NCBI RefSeq assembly: GCF_900188295.1 | Contig: NZ_FZNM01000002.1 | Coordinates: forward strand, 416,621 to 480,620 | Direction of reading: 5' to 3' | DNA from: Paracoccus sediminis | GTDB lineage: Bacteria > Pseudomonadota > Alphaproteobacteria > Rhodobacterales > Rhodobacteraceae | Length of the DNA: 64,000 nt | In this document: in pieces, positions 17,511-24,890 of the stretch | Layout of the letters: the number at the start of each line of letters is the position of its first letter | Position numbering within the stretch: the stretch's first letter is position 1 | Made by a program: the position numbers and the translations under genes | Notes under the pieces: model-generated | Told to the model about the DNA's origin: nothing | Seen by the model: only the letters and a program-made list of their open reading frames with translations | Database searches by the model: none

Positions 17511-17735
17511 ATAGGCGTCGAGCAGATGGGCGATCATCCGCCCGCGCCCGCGGCCCTCGGATGTGACGGCGTGTCCCCGCGCCACCCGCAGCCGCCCCGC
17601 GCGCACCCCTGCCATATAGGCCGCGGCCGCGTTTTGTGCATAGCCATGCGGAAAGCAGGACATGGACGAGGCGCCCAGCCCCAGCAAAGCCCGCGCCTGA
17701 TCGTCGGTATGGCCCTGAACGTTGCGCCGGGACAC
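17511..17735 (-). pseudogene. hemN: Internal fragment of hemN (oxygen-independent coproporphyrinogen III oxidase)
   Basis: One minus-strand frame encodes about 75 residues matching the interior of the HemN C-terminal half: RRNVQGHTDD, LLGLGASSMSCFPHGYAQNA, then AGRLRVARGHAVTSE. The N-terminal radical-SAM domain (about 370 residues, with the CxxxCxxC cluster) is missing, since only about 80 bp separate the fragment from fnrL. The final ~70 residues are also gone, because the cation-efflux gene ends at 17497. No promoter or start fits a functional product. HemN and Fnr genes are often neighbours in this family, so this is probably the remnant of an ancestral hemN-fnr locus. Confidence 0.8.
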
Positions 17736-17816
17736 GCGCATCGAACAAACCCGGCCGCCTCGGTTGCGAAACATTGGTCATGACGATAGGGTTAGACGCC
17801 AGCGCGCGGGATTGCC

Positions 17817-17830
17817 TTGACCCAGATCAA
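17817..17830. promoter_or_regulatory. FNR-type binding site on the fnrL start codon
   Basis: TTGAC-CCAG-ATCAA differs from the FNR consensus TTGAT-N4-ATCAA at one position. Its first three bases are the TTG start codon of fnrL. A regulator bound here would block initiation, so negative autoregulation is the simple reading. Confidence 0.6.
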
Positions 17831-18575
17831 CCAGAAAATCGCCAGCCATGACGGGCAGGAACGGTGCGGCGACTGTCCTATCCGCTATCGCGCGGTCTGC
17901 GCCCATTGCGAAGCGGACGAACTGGCCTTGCTGGAGGGGATGAAGTTCTATCGCAGCTTCGAACCGGGCCAGCCGATCGTCTGGGAAGGCGAGCGGATGG
18001 ATTTCGTCGGCTCGGTCGTCACGGGAGTCGCCACCCTGACGCAAATGCTGGACGACGGGCGCACGCAGATGGTGGGCCTGTTGCTGCCCAGCGATTTCCT
18101 GGGGCGTCCCAACCGGGACATCGCGGCCTATAACGCCGTCGCCACCACCAGGGTCGTCCTGTGCTGTTTCCGCCGCAAGCCCTTCGAGGCGCTGATGTGC
18201 ACAACACCCCAGGTCGCGCATCGACTTCTGGAAATGACGCTGGACGAACTGGACGCGGCGCGCGAATGGATGCTGCTGCTGGGCCGCAAGACCGCGCGGG
18301 AAAAAATCGCCTCGTTCCTTGCCATCATCGCCCGGCGAGAGGCCGCGCTGCACAAGCGCGATCCCGGCGGGCGGATGCGGATCGACCTGCCGCTGACGCG
18401 CGAGGCGATGGCCGATTACCTGGGCCTGACGCTGGAAACCGTCAGCCGCCAGATCAGCGCGCTGAAACGCGACGGCGTGATTGAACTGGTGGGAAAGCGC
18501 GCCGTCATCTTTCCCGATTTTGCCCGTCTGGTCGGGGAATCGGGCAATGATGCCGATGGCGGCTATCCCCGCTAA
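17817..18575 (+). CDS. fnrL: FnrL/FnrP-type oxygen-sensing transcription regulator
   Basis: Crp/Fnr-family activator that binds DNA when its [4Fe-4S] cluster is intact under low oxygen and controls cbb3 oxidase, denitrification and anaerobic haem genes. The 252-residue protein has cysteines C17, C20, C28 and C31 at the N terminus plus C116/C117 (VVLCCFRRKPF), a cyclic-nucleotide-like barrel, a dimer helix (LDELDAAREWMLLLGRKTAR) and HTH REAMADYLGLTLETVSRQIS. TTG 17817 is the only usual start after an in-frame TAG at 17793, and no ATG or GTG precedes the cysteines. It sits beside a hemN remnant and overlaps the convergent dppF pseudogene by 3 bp. Confidence 0.92.
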   Translation: MTQINQKIASHDGQERCGDCPIRYRAVCAHCEADELALLEGMKFYRSFEPGQPIVWEGERMDFVGSVVTGVATLTQMLDDGRTQMVGLLLPSDFLGRPNRDIAAYNAVATTRVVLCCFRRKPFEALMCTTPQVAHRLLEMTLDELDAAREWMLLLGRKTAREKIASFLAIIARREAALHKRDPGGRMRIDLPLTREAMADYLGLTLETVSRQISALKRDGVIELVGKRAVIFPDFARLVGESGNDADGGYPR

Positions 18576-19332
18576 GGCCCAGCCGAGGCCCAGTCCGCCG
18601 GAATTTGCGGGATCGCCCCGACCAGGGCCTGGGTCTGGGCGTGCCGGGGCGCGGCGATGATGCGGCCGGACGGGCCTTCCTCGACGATGCGGCCTGCCTG
18701 CATGACCAGGATGCGGTCGGTGACGCCGCGCACCACGGACAGGTCGTGGCTGATGAACAGATAGGACAGGCTGTGATCGGCTTGCAGCCGGGCCAGAAGG
18801 TCAAGCACCCGCGCCGGGACGCGGATATCCAGGGCGCTCACGGCCTCGTCCAGGACGATCAGGGCGGGACGGATGATGAGGGCGCGGGCGATGGCAAGCC
18901 GCTGGCGCTGCCCGCCGGAAAATTCGTGGATGAACCTGCGCATGTCGGCGGCGTTCATGCCCACCTCGGCCAGGGCAAGGGCCACACGGTCGCGCCAGTC
19001 GCGCGGGCGGCCCGTCAGGGGAAACGGTTCGGCCAGCAGCCGGTCCACCCGCCAGCGGGGATCGAAGCTGCCGAAGGGATCCTGGAACACCGCCTGCATC
19101 CGTGCCCGCAGGGCGCGCGGCATCCGGCGGCCTGCCGTCACCTCGTGCCCGTCCAGCCGGATCCGCCCGCCTTGCAAGGGATCCAGCCCCAGGATCGCGC
19201 AGGCCAGCGTGGATTTCCCGCAGCCCGATTCCCCGACCAGCCCGACGCTTTCGCCCCGCCCGATGGTCAGGCTGACCCCGTCCAGCGCGCGTAGGGTGCC
19301 GTTGTCCAGACGGTAATCGCGAAGGCATTCAT
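18572..19332 (-). pseudogene. dppF-like peptide/nickel ABC transporter ATPase, start region frameshifted
   Basis: The ATPase body is intact: VGLVGESGCGKSTLACAIL (Walker A), signature FSGGQRQRLAIARAL, Walker B LIVLDEAVSALD and SYLFISHDLSVV. The reading frame has no ATG, GTG or TTG before Walker A. The ATG that follows the dppD stop (19332-19330) is one base out of frame with the DYRLDNGTLRALDGVSL strand that should open the protein. A small indel after codon four explains this. A TTG at 19177 lies inside the ATPase and would remove Walker A. Together with the breaks in the other three genes this reads as a dead gene. Confidence 0.75.
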
Positions 19333-19347
19333 GACCTGAACCAGCGG

Positions 19348-19649
19348 CTATGTCGCACGGGGCGGCCTGCGGGCAGGGACATGGCGGGATGCCTCGGAAA
19401 GCTGGCGGGTGTAAGGGTGGCCGCGTTGGCGAAACACCTGTTTCGTCGCGCCGCTTTCCACGATGCGGCCCGCCTGCATCACCGCGACCCGGTCCGCCAT
19501 TCCCGCGACCACGGCAAGGTCATGGGTAATCAGCAATAGCGCCATGCCGTCATCGCGCACAAGCCGCGCCAGCAGGGCCAGGATGCGCGCCTGGGTGGTG
19601 ACATCCAGCGCGGTCGTCGGCTCGTCCGCGATCAGCAGATCCGGCCCCA
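19348..19649 (-). pseudogene. dppD-like ATPase, C-terminal remnant fused to dppC end
   Basis: Only about 100 C-terminal residues remain, from [15 protein letters not shown] (Walker B and D-loop) through [20 protein letters not shown] to [17 protein letters not shown]. Walker A and the LSGGQ signature are absent. The sequence begins directly out of the truncated dppC reading frame at about 19641-19649, showing a deletion that joined the two genes. It cannot bind ATP. Confidence 0.8.
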
Positions 19650-20297
19650 GCTTGCCGTGGGCGGCTGCACGCCAAGCCCGACATAGGACAGCCCCGCCTC
19701 GGCCAGGATGCCCAGGCTGAACTGGATGGTGCCCTGCATGACCAGCAGGCCGGCGATGTTGGGCAGGATGTGCTGCGCGCTGACACGAACGGCCCCCTTG
19801 TCCGCCACCTGCGCCGCGCGGATGTAATCCAGCGTCCAGATGGGCAGCGCGCCGCCGCGCGCGACGCGGGCAAAGACGGGGATGTTGAAGATGCCGATGA
19901 TCGCGTTCAACGCCGATGGTTCCCGGACCGCCGTGATGCCGATGGCGATGACCCGCGATGGAACGGCAAAGATCAGATCGTTGCCGCGCATCACCAGGTC
20001 ATCGGGCCAGCGTCCCCGCCAAGCCGCCGCCAGCAGGCCCAGCGGCACCCCCAGACCCATGCCGATTCCCGCCGCGACAAGGGCCACCGCCAACGATGTC
20101 CGTGTGCCCAGCATCGCCATCGACAGGATGTCGCGGCCCAGGCGATCGGTGCCGAACCAATGCGCGCCCGACGGAGCCAGCAGTTTGTCGGCAATCGACA
20201 GCCGCGTGATGTCGTAAGGCGTCCAGACCGCCGACAGGATCGCGGCGGCCAGCGCCGATCCCGCCAGAACGGCGCCCAGGATCGTACCGATCCTCAT
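19632..20297 (-). pseudogene. dppC-like permease, truncated by deletion
   Basis: Inner-membrane permease of a peptide/nickel ABC importer. It starts MRIGTILGAVLAGSALAA and shows the typical HWFGTDRLGRDILSM and the EAA-like segment [20 protein letters not shown]. After [13 protein letters not shown], where the family normally continues with a final helix of about 50-60 residues, the frame hits TGA after two more codons because dppD sequence is joined there. The 221 residues left lack the last membrane segment. Its ATG overlaps the dppB stop (ATGA), so the operon was originally coupled. Confidence 0.78.
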
Positions 20298-21237
20298 GCG
20301 CGGCGCAGCCGGGGGTCCACGGCGGCATAGGCCAGATCGACCAGAAAGGTTACGGCGATCACGGCGGCGGCCAGCACCAGGAGGGCCGATTGCACCACGA
20401 TCATGTCGCGCTGCGTGATGGCCTGAAAGATCATCCGGCCAAGCCCCGGCAGGTAGAACACGTTTTCGATGATGATCGCCCCGGCCAGCAGAAAGCTGAA
20501 CGGCATTCCCAGAACGGTCAGCACCGGGATCGGGGCGTTGCGCAGGGCATGGCGGAGCAGGGTCTGGCCCGCCGTCAGCCCCTTGGCGCGGGCGGTGCGG
20601 ATGTAATCCTGGCCCTGCGTCTCGATATCAGGGCCGACCGCAGGACAGGGGCCAGGATCGCCGCCTGGGGCAGGGCCAGCGCAAGGCCTGGCAGGATCAG
20701 CGACCGCAGCGCCGCAAGGGGATCGGCCCAGCCGGGAAAGCCCCCCGCGGGCAGCCAGCGCAGCCTGACCGCAAAGACCAGAACCAGAAGCACCGCCAGC
20801 CAGAAATTCGGCAGGGCGATGCCGAACGGGACAGCTCCCCTCGCCAGCACATCGCCCGTCCGCCCCCGCCGCGCCGCCGCATGAAGCCCCGCGGGCAGCG
20901 CCATGGTGATCGCCAGCAGCAATGCCAGGAGCGCCAGCGGCAACGACACCTGCAACCGCTCTGCGATCATTCCCGCGATCGGCGTCTTTTAGGTAAGGCT
21001 GCTGCCGAAATCGCCGTACAGGATACCGCCCAGCCACACGGCGTAACGCAGCGGCAGCGGCTGGTCCACGCCCATCTGCCAGCGCAGCGACGCCACCGTG
21101 TCGGCCTGTGCGCCCGTTCCCAGCATGAACGTCGCGGGATCCCCCGGCACCAGTTCCACGATGCCAAAGATCAAGGCCGAGGCCGCAAGCAGGCTTAGAC
21201 CCAAAACGATCATCCGGCGCACGACATACCGCAGCAT
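20294..21237 (-). pseudogene. dppB-like permease with nonsense codon and frameshift
   Basis: Coding similarity to the first permease of peptide importers is continuous but interrupted twice. MLRYVVRRMIVLGLSLLAAS to GGILYGDFGSSLT ends at TAA (20989-20991); the same frame resumes with KTPIAGMIAERLQVSLPLA. At about 20625 the frame changes: the product should read LRSALIETQGQDYIRTARA, but GATATCG in place of GATCG adds two bases. The last part (GQTLLRHALRNAPIPVLTV to VDPRLRRA) is in the new frame. No periplasmic binding-protein gene (dppA) is present upstream. Confidence 0.8.
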
Positions 21238-21282
21238 GGCCGCAACGCTAGCCCGCCAAGACCGTGCCGTAAAGCGATGGCG

Positions 21283-22062
21283 TCAACCGGCCTCGCCGCG
21301 GGGATACCAGTTGGCGGTCACGACCTGACTGCCGGCGTCCGACGCCTGCACGAGGCGGGCGAATTCTGCAACGTCGCTGCCGCGGTGGTGGTAGGGGACG
21401 ACGGTGCCCGGCTGGAACGCGGCCACTGCGTCGGCCGCCTGCTGGACCGTCATCGTGTAGGGAAGGTTCATGGGCAGGAACGCGACCTCGATTCCGTCCA
21501 GGGCGCGCATTTCGGGCGTGTCCTCGGTGTCGCCGGCGATATAGAACCGCTTGCCGCCGATCGTCAGGACATACCCGTTGTCGCGGCCTTGGGGATGATA
21601 CTGCTGTTTGTCGGGGCTGGTGTTGTAGGCCGGGACGGCCTCGACCCCCATGCCGATGGCCTGGGCCTGATCGCCGTTGGCCATGGGGGTGGCGCGCGAC
21701 TGCATGTCGGCGGGCAGCATCCCGTGCACGGCCGGGTTGACGATGATCGCGACCGCAGGCAGGGCCTGAAGCGTGGGCAGGTCGAAATGGTCGCCGTGCT
21801 CATGGGTAATCAGGATCAGCGTTGGCCGCGGCATTCCGGCATACAGATCCGCACCGCCGACCGGGTCCACATAGATCACCCCGCCAGGCGTTTCGACCAC
21901 CATGGACGCGTGATCGACCGGATGGAACACGACCTGCCCGCCTTCGACCGCAAAGGCAAAGGACGCGGGGGTTTCGGTCTGGGCCAGGGCGAACCGGGGC
22001 AGAAGGGTGGCGCCAAGGCTGGCGATGCCCAGCATCAGGCTGGCGCGGCGGCTGAGAAACAT
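21283..22062 (-). CDS. Exported MBL-fold metal-dependent hydrolase
   Basis: A 259-residue metallo-beta-lactamase-fold protein. It begins with SRRASLMLGIASLGATLLPR and an ALA-QTE cleavage site, a twin-arginine-like signal that points to folded export. The metal site ITHEHGDHFDLPTL (HxHxDH), GKRFYIAGDTEDTPEM and VPYHHRGSD follow. The architecture matches the UPF0173/UlaG-like small hydrolases rather than true beta-lactamases; the substrate is unknown. It is divergent from the saccharopine dehydrogenase gene across about 130 bp. ATG 22062 fits the signal peptide; the frame stays open far upstream only by chance. Confidence 0.85.
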   Translation of the reverse strand: MFLSRRASLMLGIASLGATLLPRFALAQTETPASFAFAVEGGQVVFHPVDHASMVVETPGGVIYVDPVGGADLYAGMPRPTLILITHEHGDHFDLPTLQALPAVAIIVNPAVHGMLPADMQSRATPMANGDQAQAIGMGVEAVPAYNTSPDKQQYHPQGRDNGYVLTIGGKRFYIAGDTEDTPEMRALDGIEVAFLPMNLPYTMTVQQAADAVAAFQPGTVVPYHHRGSDVAEFARLVQASDAGSQVVTANWYPRGEAG

Positions 22063-22194
22063 CGGACGTCTCCGGGCAATGGGAATGGTGAACAGGGAAA
22101 CATCGGCCCTGGGCACAAGGTTCCCTTGCCGTGGCCGGTGCCGCCGGATTACCAAGACGGACCGGACAGGGATCGCGTCGGGCAAGGATCGGAC

Positions 22195-23265
22195 ATGGCA
22201 ATGACACATCTGTGGGTGCGGGCCGAAAGCCGCCCGAACGAGGATCGGGTGGGGATCACCCCGGACGGCGTGGCGTCCCTGATCGCCCAAGGCTTTGCCG
22301 TCACCGTCGAGGACAGTCCCCGCCGCGTCCTGCCGACCGATGCCTATGCCCGTGCGGGCGCCGCCATCGCGCCCGAGGGAAGCTGGCCCGCCGCGCCCGA
22401 CGACGCCATCGTCTTCGGCTTGAAGGAATTGCCCGACGACGGCACCCCTTTGCGCCATCGCCACATCATGTTCGGCCATGCCTTCAAGGGCCAGCCCGCG
22501 GGGCAGGCGCTGCTGCGCCGGTTCGCGGCCGGGGGCGGGACGCTCTACGATCTGGAATACCTGACCGACGATGCCGGCCGCCGCCTGGCCGCGTTCGGAT
22601 ACTGGGCGGGATACGCCGGGGCGGCCGTGACGCTCGAGGCCTGGGCCGCGCAGATGCGGGGCGGCATCTGCGGCCCGGTCCACGCCTATGCCGACAAGGA
22701 ACTGATGCTGAACGAATTGCGCGCCCGGATGGACGCCACAGGGCGACCCCGGCCCCGCGCCCTGGTGATCGGCGCCAAGGGCCGGGTGGGCAGCGGCGCG
22801 GCCGACCTGCTGGTGGCGATGGGGGTGCCCGTCACCCGCTGGGACATGGCCGAAACCGCCCATGGCGGCCCCTTCCCCGAGGTGCTGGCCCACGACCTGT
22901 TCGTCAACGCCATCCTGGCCCGGCCGGGCGCCCCGGTCTTTGTTCCGGCCAGCGCCGTGGCGCCCGGCCGGGCGCTGGCGGTGATCGGCGACGTGGCCTG
23001 CGATCCCGCCAGCGATTTTTCCCCGGTCAAGGTCTATGACCGCACGACCAGCTGGGACCGGCCGGTGCTGCGGGTGGCCGACCAGCCGCCGCTGGACGTG
23101 ATGGCGATCGACAACCTGCCGTCGCTGCTGCCGCGCGAAAGCTCTCTGGATTACGCGGGGCAGGTGCTGCCGGTTCTGGCGGGGCTGGACCGGATCGACG
23201 ACGGGCCATGGGGCCGGGCCGGGGCGCTGTTTCGCGATCACCGGGACAGGCTGACACAGACGTGA
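22195..23265 (+). CDS. Saccharopine dehydrogenase (NAD+, lysine-forming type)
   Basis: A 356-residue enzyme related to fungal LYS1 and to alanine dehydrogenase-fold proteins. It shows the N-terminal WVRAESRPNEDRVGITPDGV, the HIMFGHAFKGQPAG segment, and a nucleotide-binding stretch ALVIGAKGRVGSGAADLL. The family interconverts saccharopine with lysine and 2-oxoglutarate; in bacteria it may serve lysine catabolism. ATG 22195 lies 6 nt after an AAGGA site; ATG 22201 is a close alternative. No other lysine-pathway gene adjoins, so the physiological direction is not clear. Confidence 0.85.
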   Translation: MAMTHLWVRAESRPNEDRVGITPDGVASLIAQGFAVTVEDSPRRVLPTDAYARAGAAIAPEGSWPAAPDDAIVFGLKELPDDGTPLRHRHIMFGHAFKGQPAGQALLRRFAAGGGTLYDLEYLTDDAGRRLAAFGYWAGYAGAAVTLEAWAAQMRGGICGPVHAYADKELMLNELRARMDATGRPRPRALVIGAKGRVGSGAADLLVAMGVPVTRWDMAETAHGGPFPEVLAHDLFVNAILARPGAPVFVPASAVAPGRALAVIGDVACDPASDFSPVKVYDRTTSWDRPVLRVADQPPLDVMAIDNLPSLLPRESSLDYAGQVLPVLAGLDRIDDGPWGRAGALFRDHRDRLTQT

Positions 23266-23343
23266 TGGCCGGGCGGGGAACGCGGGGGGCCAGCGGATGT
23301 TGGCCACCAGCCCGTCCCGTTTCGCACGCCAGAAAGATCCGCC

Positions 23344-24546
23344 ATGTCCCCCTTGCGCATTTTCGCCTGCCTGACGACGCTGTCCGCCGCCGTGGGACTG
23401 ATGGCCGGGGCCGCCCAAGCCCAGGATTTCAACGCCGCCCCCCCGCATGGACGGGGCCAGCAACCGGCCTTCGACGGGCAGACCCGCGCACCGGTGCTGG
23501 CGGACACGGCCCTGACCAGCACGGTGATCGCCGAAGGTCTGGATCGTCCCTGGGGTCTTGCCGAACTGCCTGATGGCGCCTGGCTGCTGACGGAACGCGG
23601 CGGCAAGATGCGCATGGTCGGCAGCAACGGGGCGCTGTCCGACCCGATCGGCGGCTTGCCGGACATCGACACCCGCGATCAGGGCGGCCTGCTGGATGTG
23701 GCCGTGGCCGTCGATTTCGGACAAACCCGCCGCGTCTGGATCAGCTTTGCGCAGCGGAGAGAGGGCGGCAGAACCGCCACCGCCGTGGCCACCGGAACCC
23801 TGTCCCCAGACGGTGCCACGCTGGAGGGCACACGGGTCATCTGGCAGCAGCAGCCTGCGTGGACGTCGACCAAGCATTACGGCTCGGTGCTGGTCCACGA
23901 CGGGCAGGGCGGCCTGATCGTGACCACGGGCGAACGGTCGGTGCCCGGCGCGCGCGTTTATGCCCAGAACGTCACCACCACCCTGGGCAAGATCGTCCGC
24001 ATCGATCCGGAAACCGGCGCGCCGATGGGTGATCCCGGCGTGGCCGAGGCATTGCCCGAAATCTGGTCCTGGGGCCATCGCAACATCCAAGGCGCGGCCC
24101 TGGACGGGCAGGGCAGGCTGTGGACCGTCGAACACGGACCCAAGGGTGGGGACGAGTTGAACAGGCCGCAGGCGGGCCGCAACTATGGATGGCCGCGCGT
24201 TACCTATGGCATGGACTACAGCGGCGGTCCCATTGGCGAAGGGATCACCCGGCTGGAGGGGACCGAGCAGCCCGTCTATTACTGGGATCCGGTCATCGCG
24301 CCGGGCCAGATGACCTTTTACGACGGCGCGATGTTCCCGGACTGGCGGGGCGACCTGCTGATCGGCGGCCTCCAGGCCGAGGCTTTGGTGCGGCTGGACA
24401 TGAACGGCGGCCGCGTTGCCAGAGAGGCGCGCCACCTGCAAGGCATCGGCCGCGTCCGCGAGGTCGAGGTCGCCCGCGACGGGTCGATCATGCTGTTGAC
24501 CGACGAGCGCAACGGACGGCTGATCCGCGTGACGTCCGCGCGATAA
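23344..24546 (+). CDS. Secreted PQQ-dependent sugar dehydrogenase-like protein
   Basis: A 400-residue periplasmic protein with a Sec signal (MSPLRIFACLTTLSAAVGLM, cleavage near AQAQ-DF) and a six-bladed propeller of the glucose/sorbosone dehydrogenase (Asd/YliI-like) type. Typical blades include GLDRPWGLAELPDGAWLLTE, DIDTRDQGGLLDVAV, IWSWGHRNIQGAAL and VEHGPKGGDELN. Such enzymes oxidise aldoses using PQQ and calcium. No PQQ-synthesis genes are in the window, so cofactor supply is unknown. It lies 78 bp after saccharopine dehydrogenase and could be co-transcribed. Confidence 0.87.
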   Translation: MSPLRIFACLTTLSAAVGLMAGAAQAQDFNAAPPHGRGQQPAFDGQTRAPVLADTALTSTVIAEGLDRPWGLAELPDGAWLLTERGGKMRMVGSNGALSDPIGGLPDIDTRDQGGLLDVAVAVDFGQTRRVWISFAQRREGGRTATAVATGTLSPDGATLEGTRVIWQQQPAWTSTKHYGSVLVHDGQGGLIVTTGERSVPGARVYAQNVTTTLGKIVRIDPETGAPMGDPGVAEALPEIWSWGHRNIQGAALDGQGRLWTVEHGPKGGDELNRPQAGRNYGWPRVTYGMDYSGGPIGEGITRLEGTEQPVYYWDPVIAPGQMTFYDGAMFPDWRGDLLIGGLQAEALVRLDMNGGRVAREARHLQGIGRVREVEVARDGSIMLLTDERNGRLIRVTSAR

Positions 24547-24890
24547 GGGTTCCGATGGACGGATTCAAACCGTCGTCGGCATTCGCGGATGAAATGTCCG
24601 GATCTTCCAGCCCTGATTCCCGCGGATCGGCCCGTCGGCGTCCGCGCATCGGGCGATCGGCGGTGGGCGCGGTCCGTTCCGCGCGCGACCCGATGGATTC
24701 CGTCGGTGTCCGGACCTTGAGACTTTCGCGCCCGATCCGCCTCGCCGCCACGAGGCGGGCCTGTCCGTCCTCGTTCCGGGTGGCAAGGGAATCGCGCGGG
24801 TCTCTGCGCGGCGCGCCGCATGCGGGGGCAGCCCTCATGCGCCCAGGAATCGACGGCGGCTTTGCCTTCCCGCGCCGATGGGCGATACGG
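24547..24890. other. Gap of 344 bp without a supported gene
   Basis: This stretch separates the ends of the sugar dehydrogenase (plus) and mutL (minus). Several frames are open because of high G+C, but none has a ribosome site, a compositional coding pattern or recognisable motif. I see no clear terminator hairpin with a T run. Confidence 0.6.

Noticed and set aside
18572..21237. Breaks in the dpp operon as sequencing errors
   Set aside because: There are at least four independent lesions of different kinds (nonsense, insertion, deletion fusion, lost start), while all neighbouring genes read cleanly. Error remains possible for single sites only.
21283..24441. Minus-strand frame of about 1,050 codons
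   Set aside because: Only the last 259 codons (MBL-fold protein) are real; the rest is antisense to saccharopine dehydrogenase and the sugar dehydrogenase.
24547..24890. Short frames between the sugar dehydrogenase and mutL
   Set aside because: No ribosome site, motif or coding bias; open only because of high G+C.
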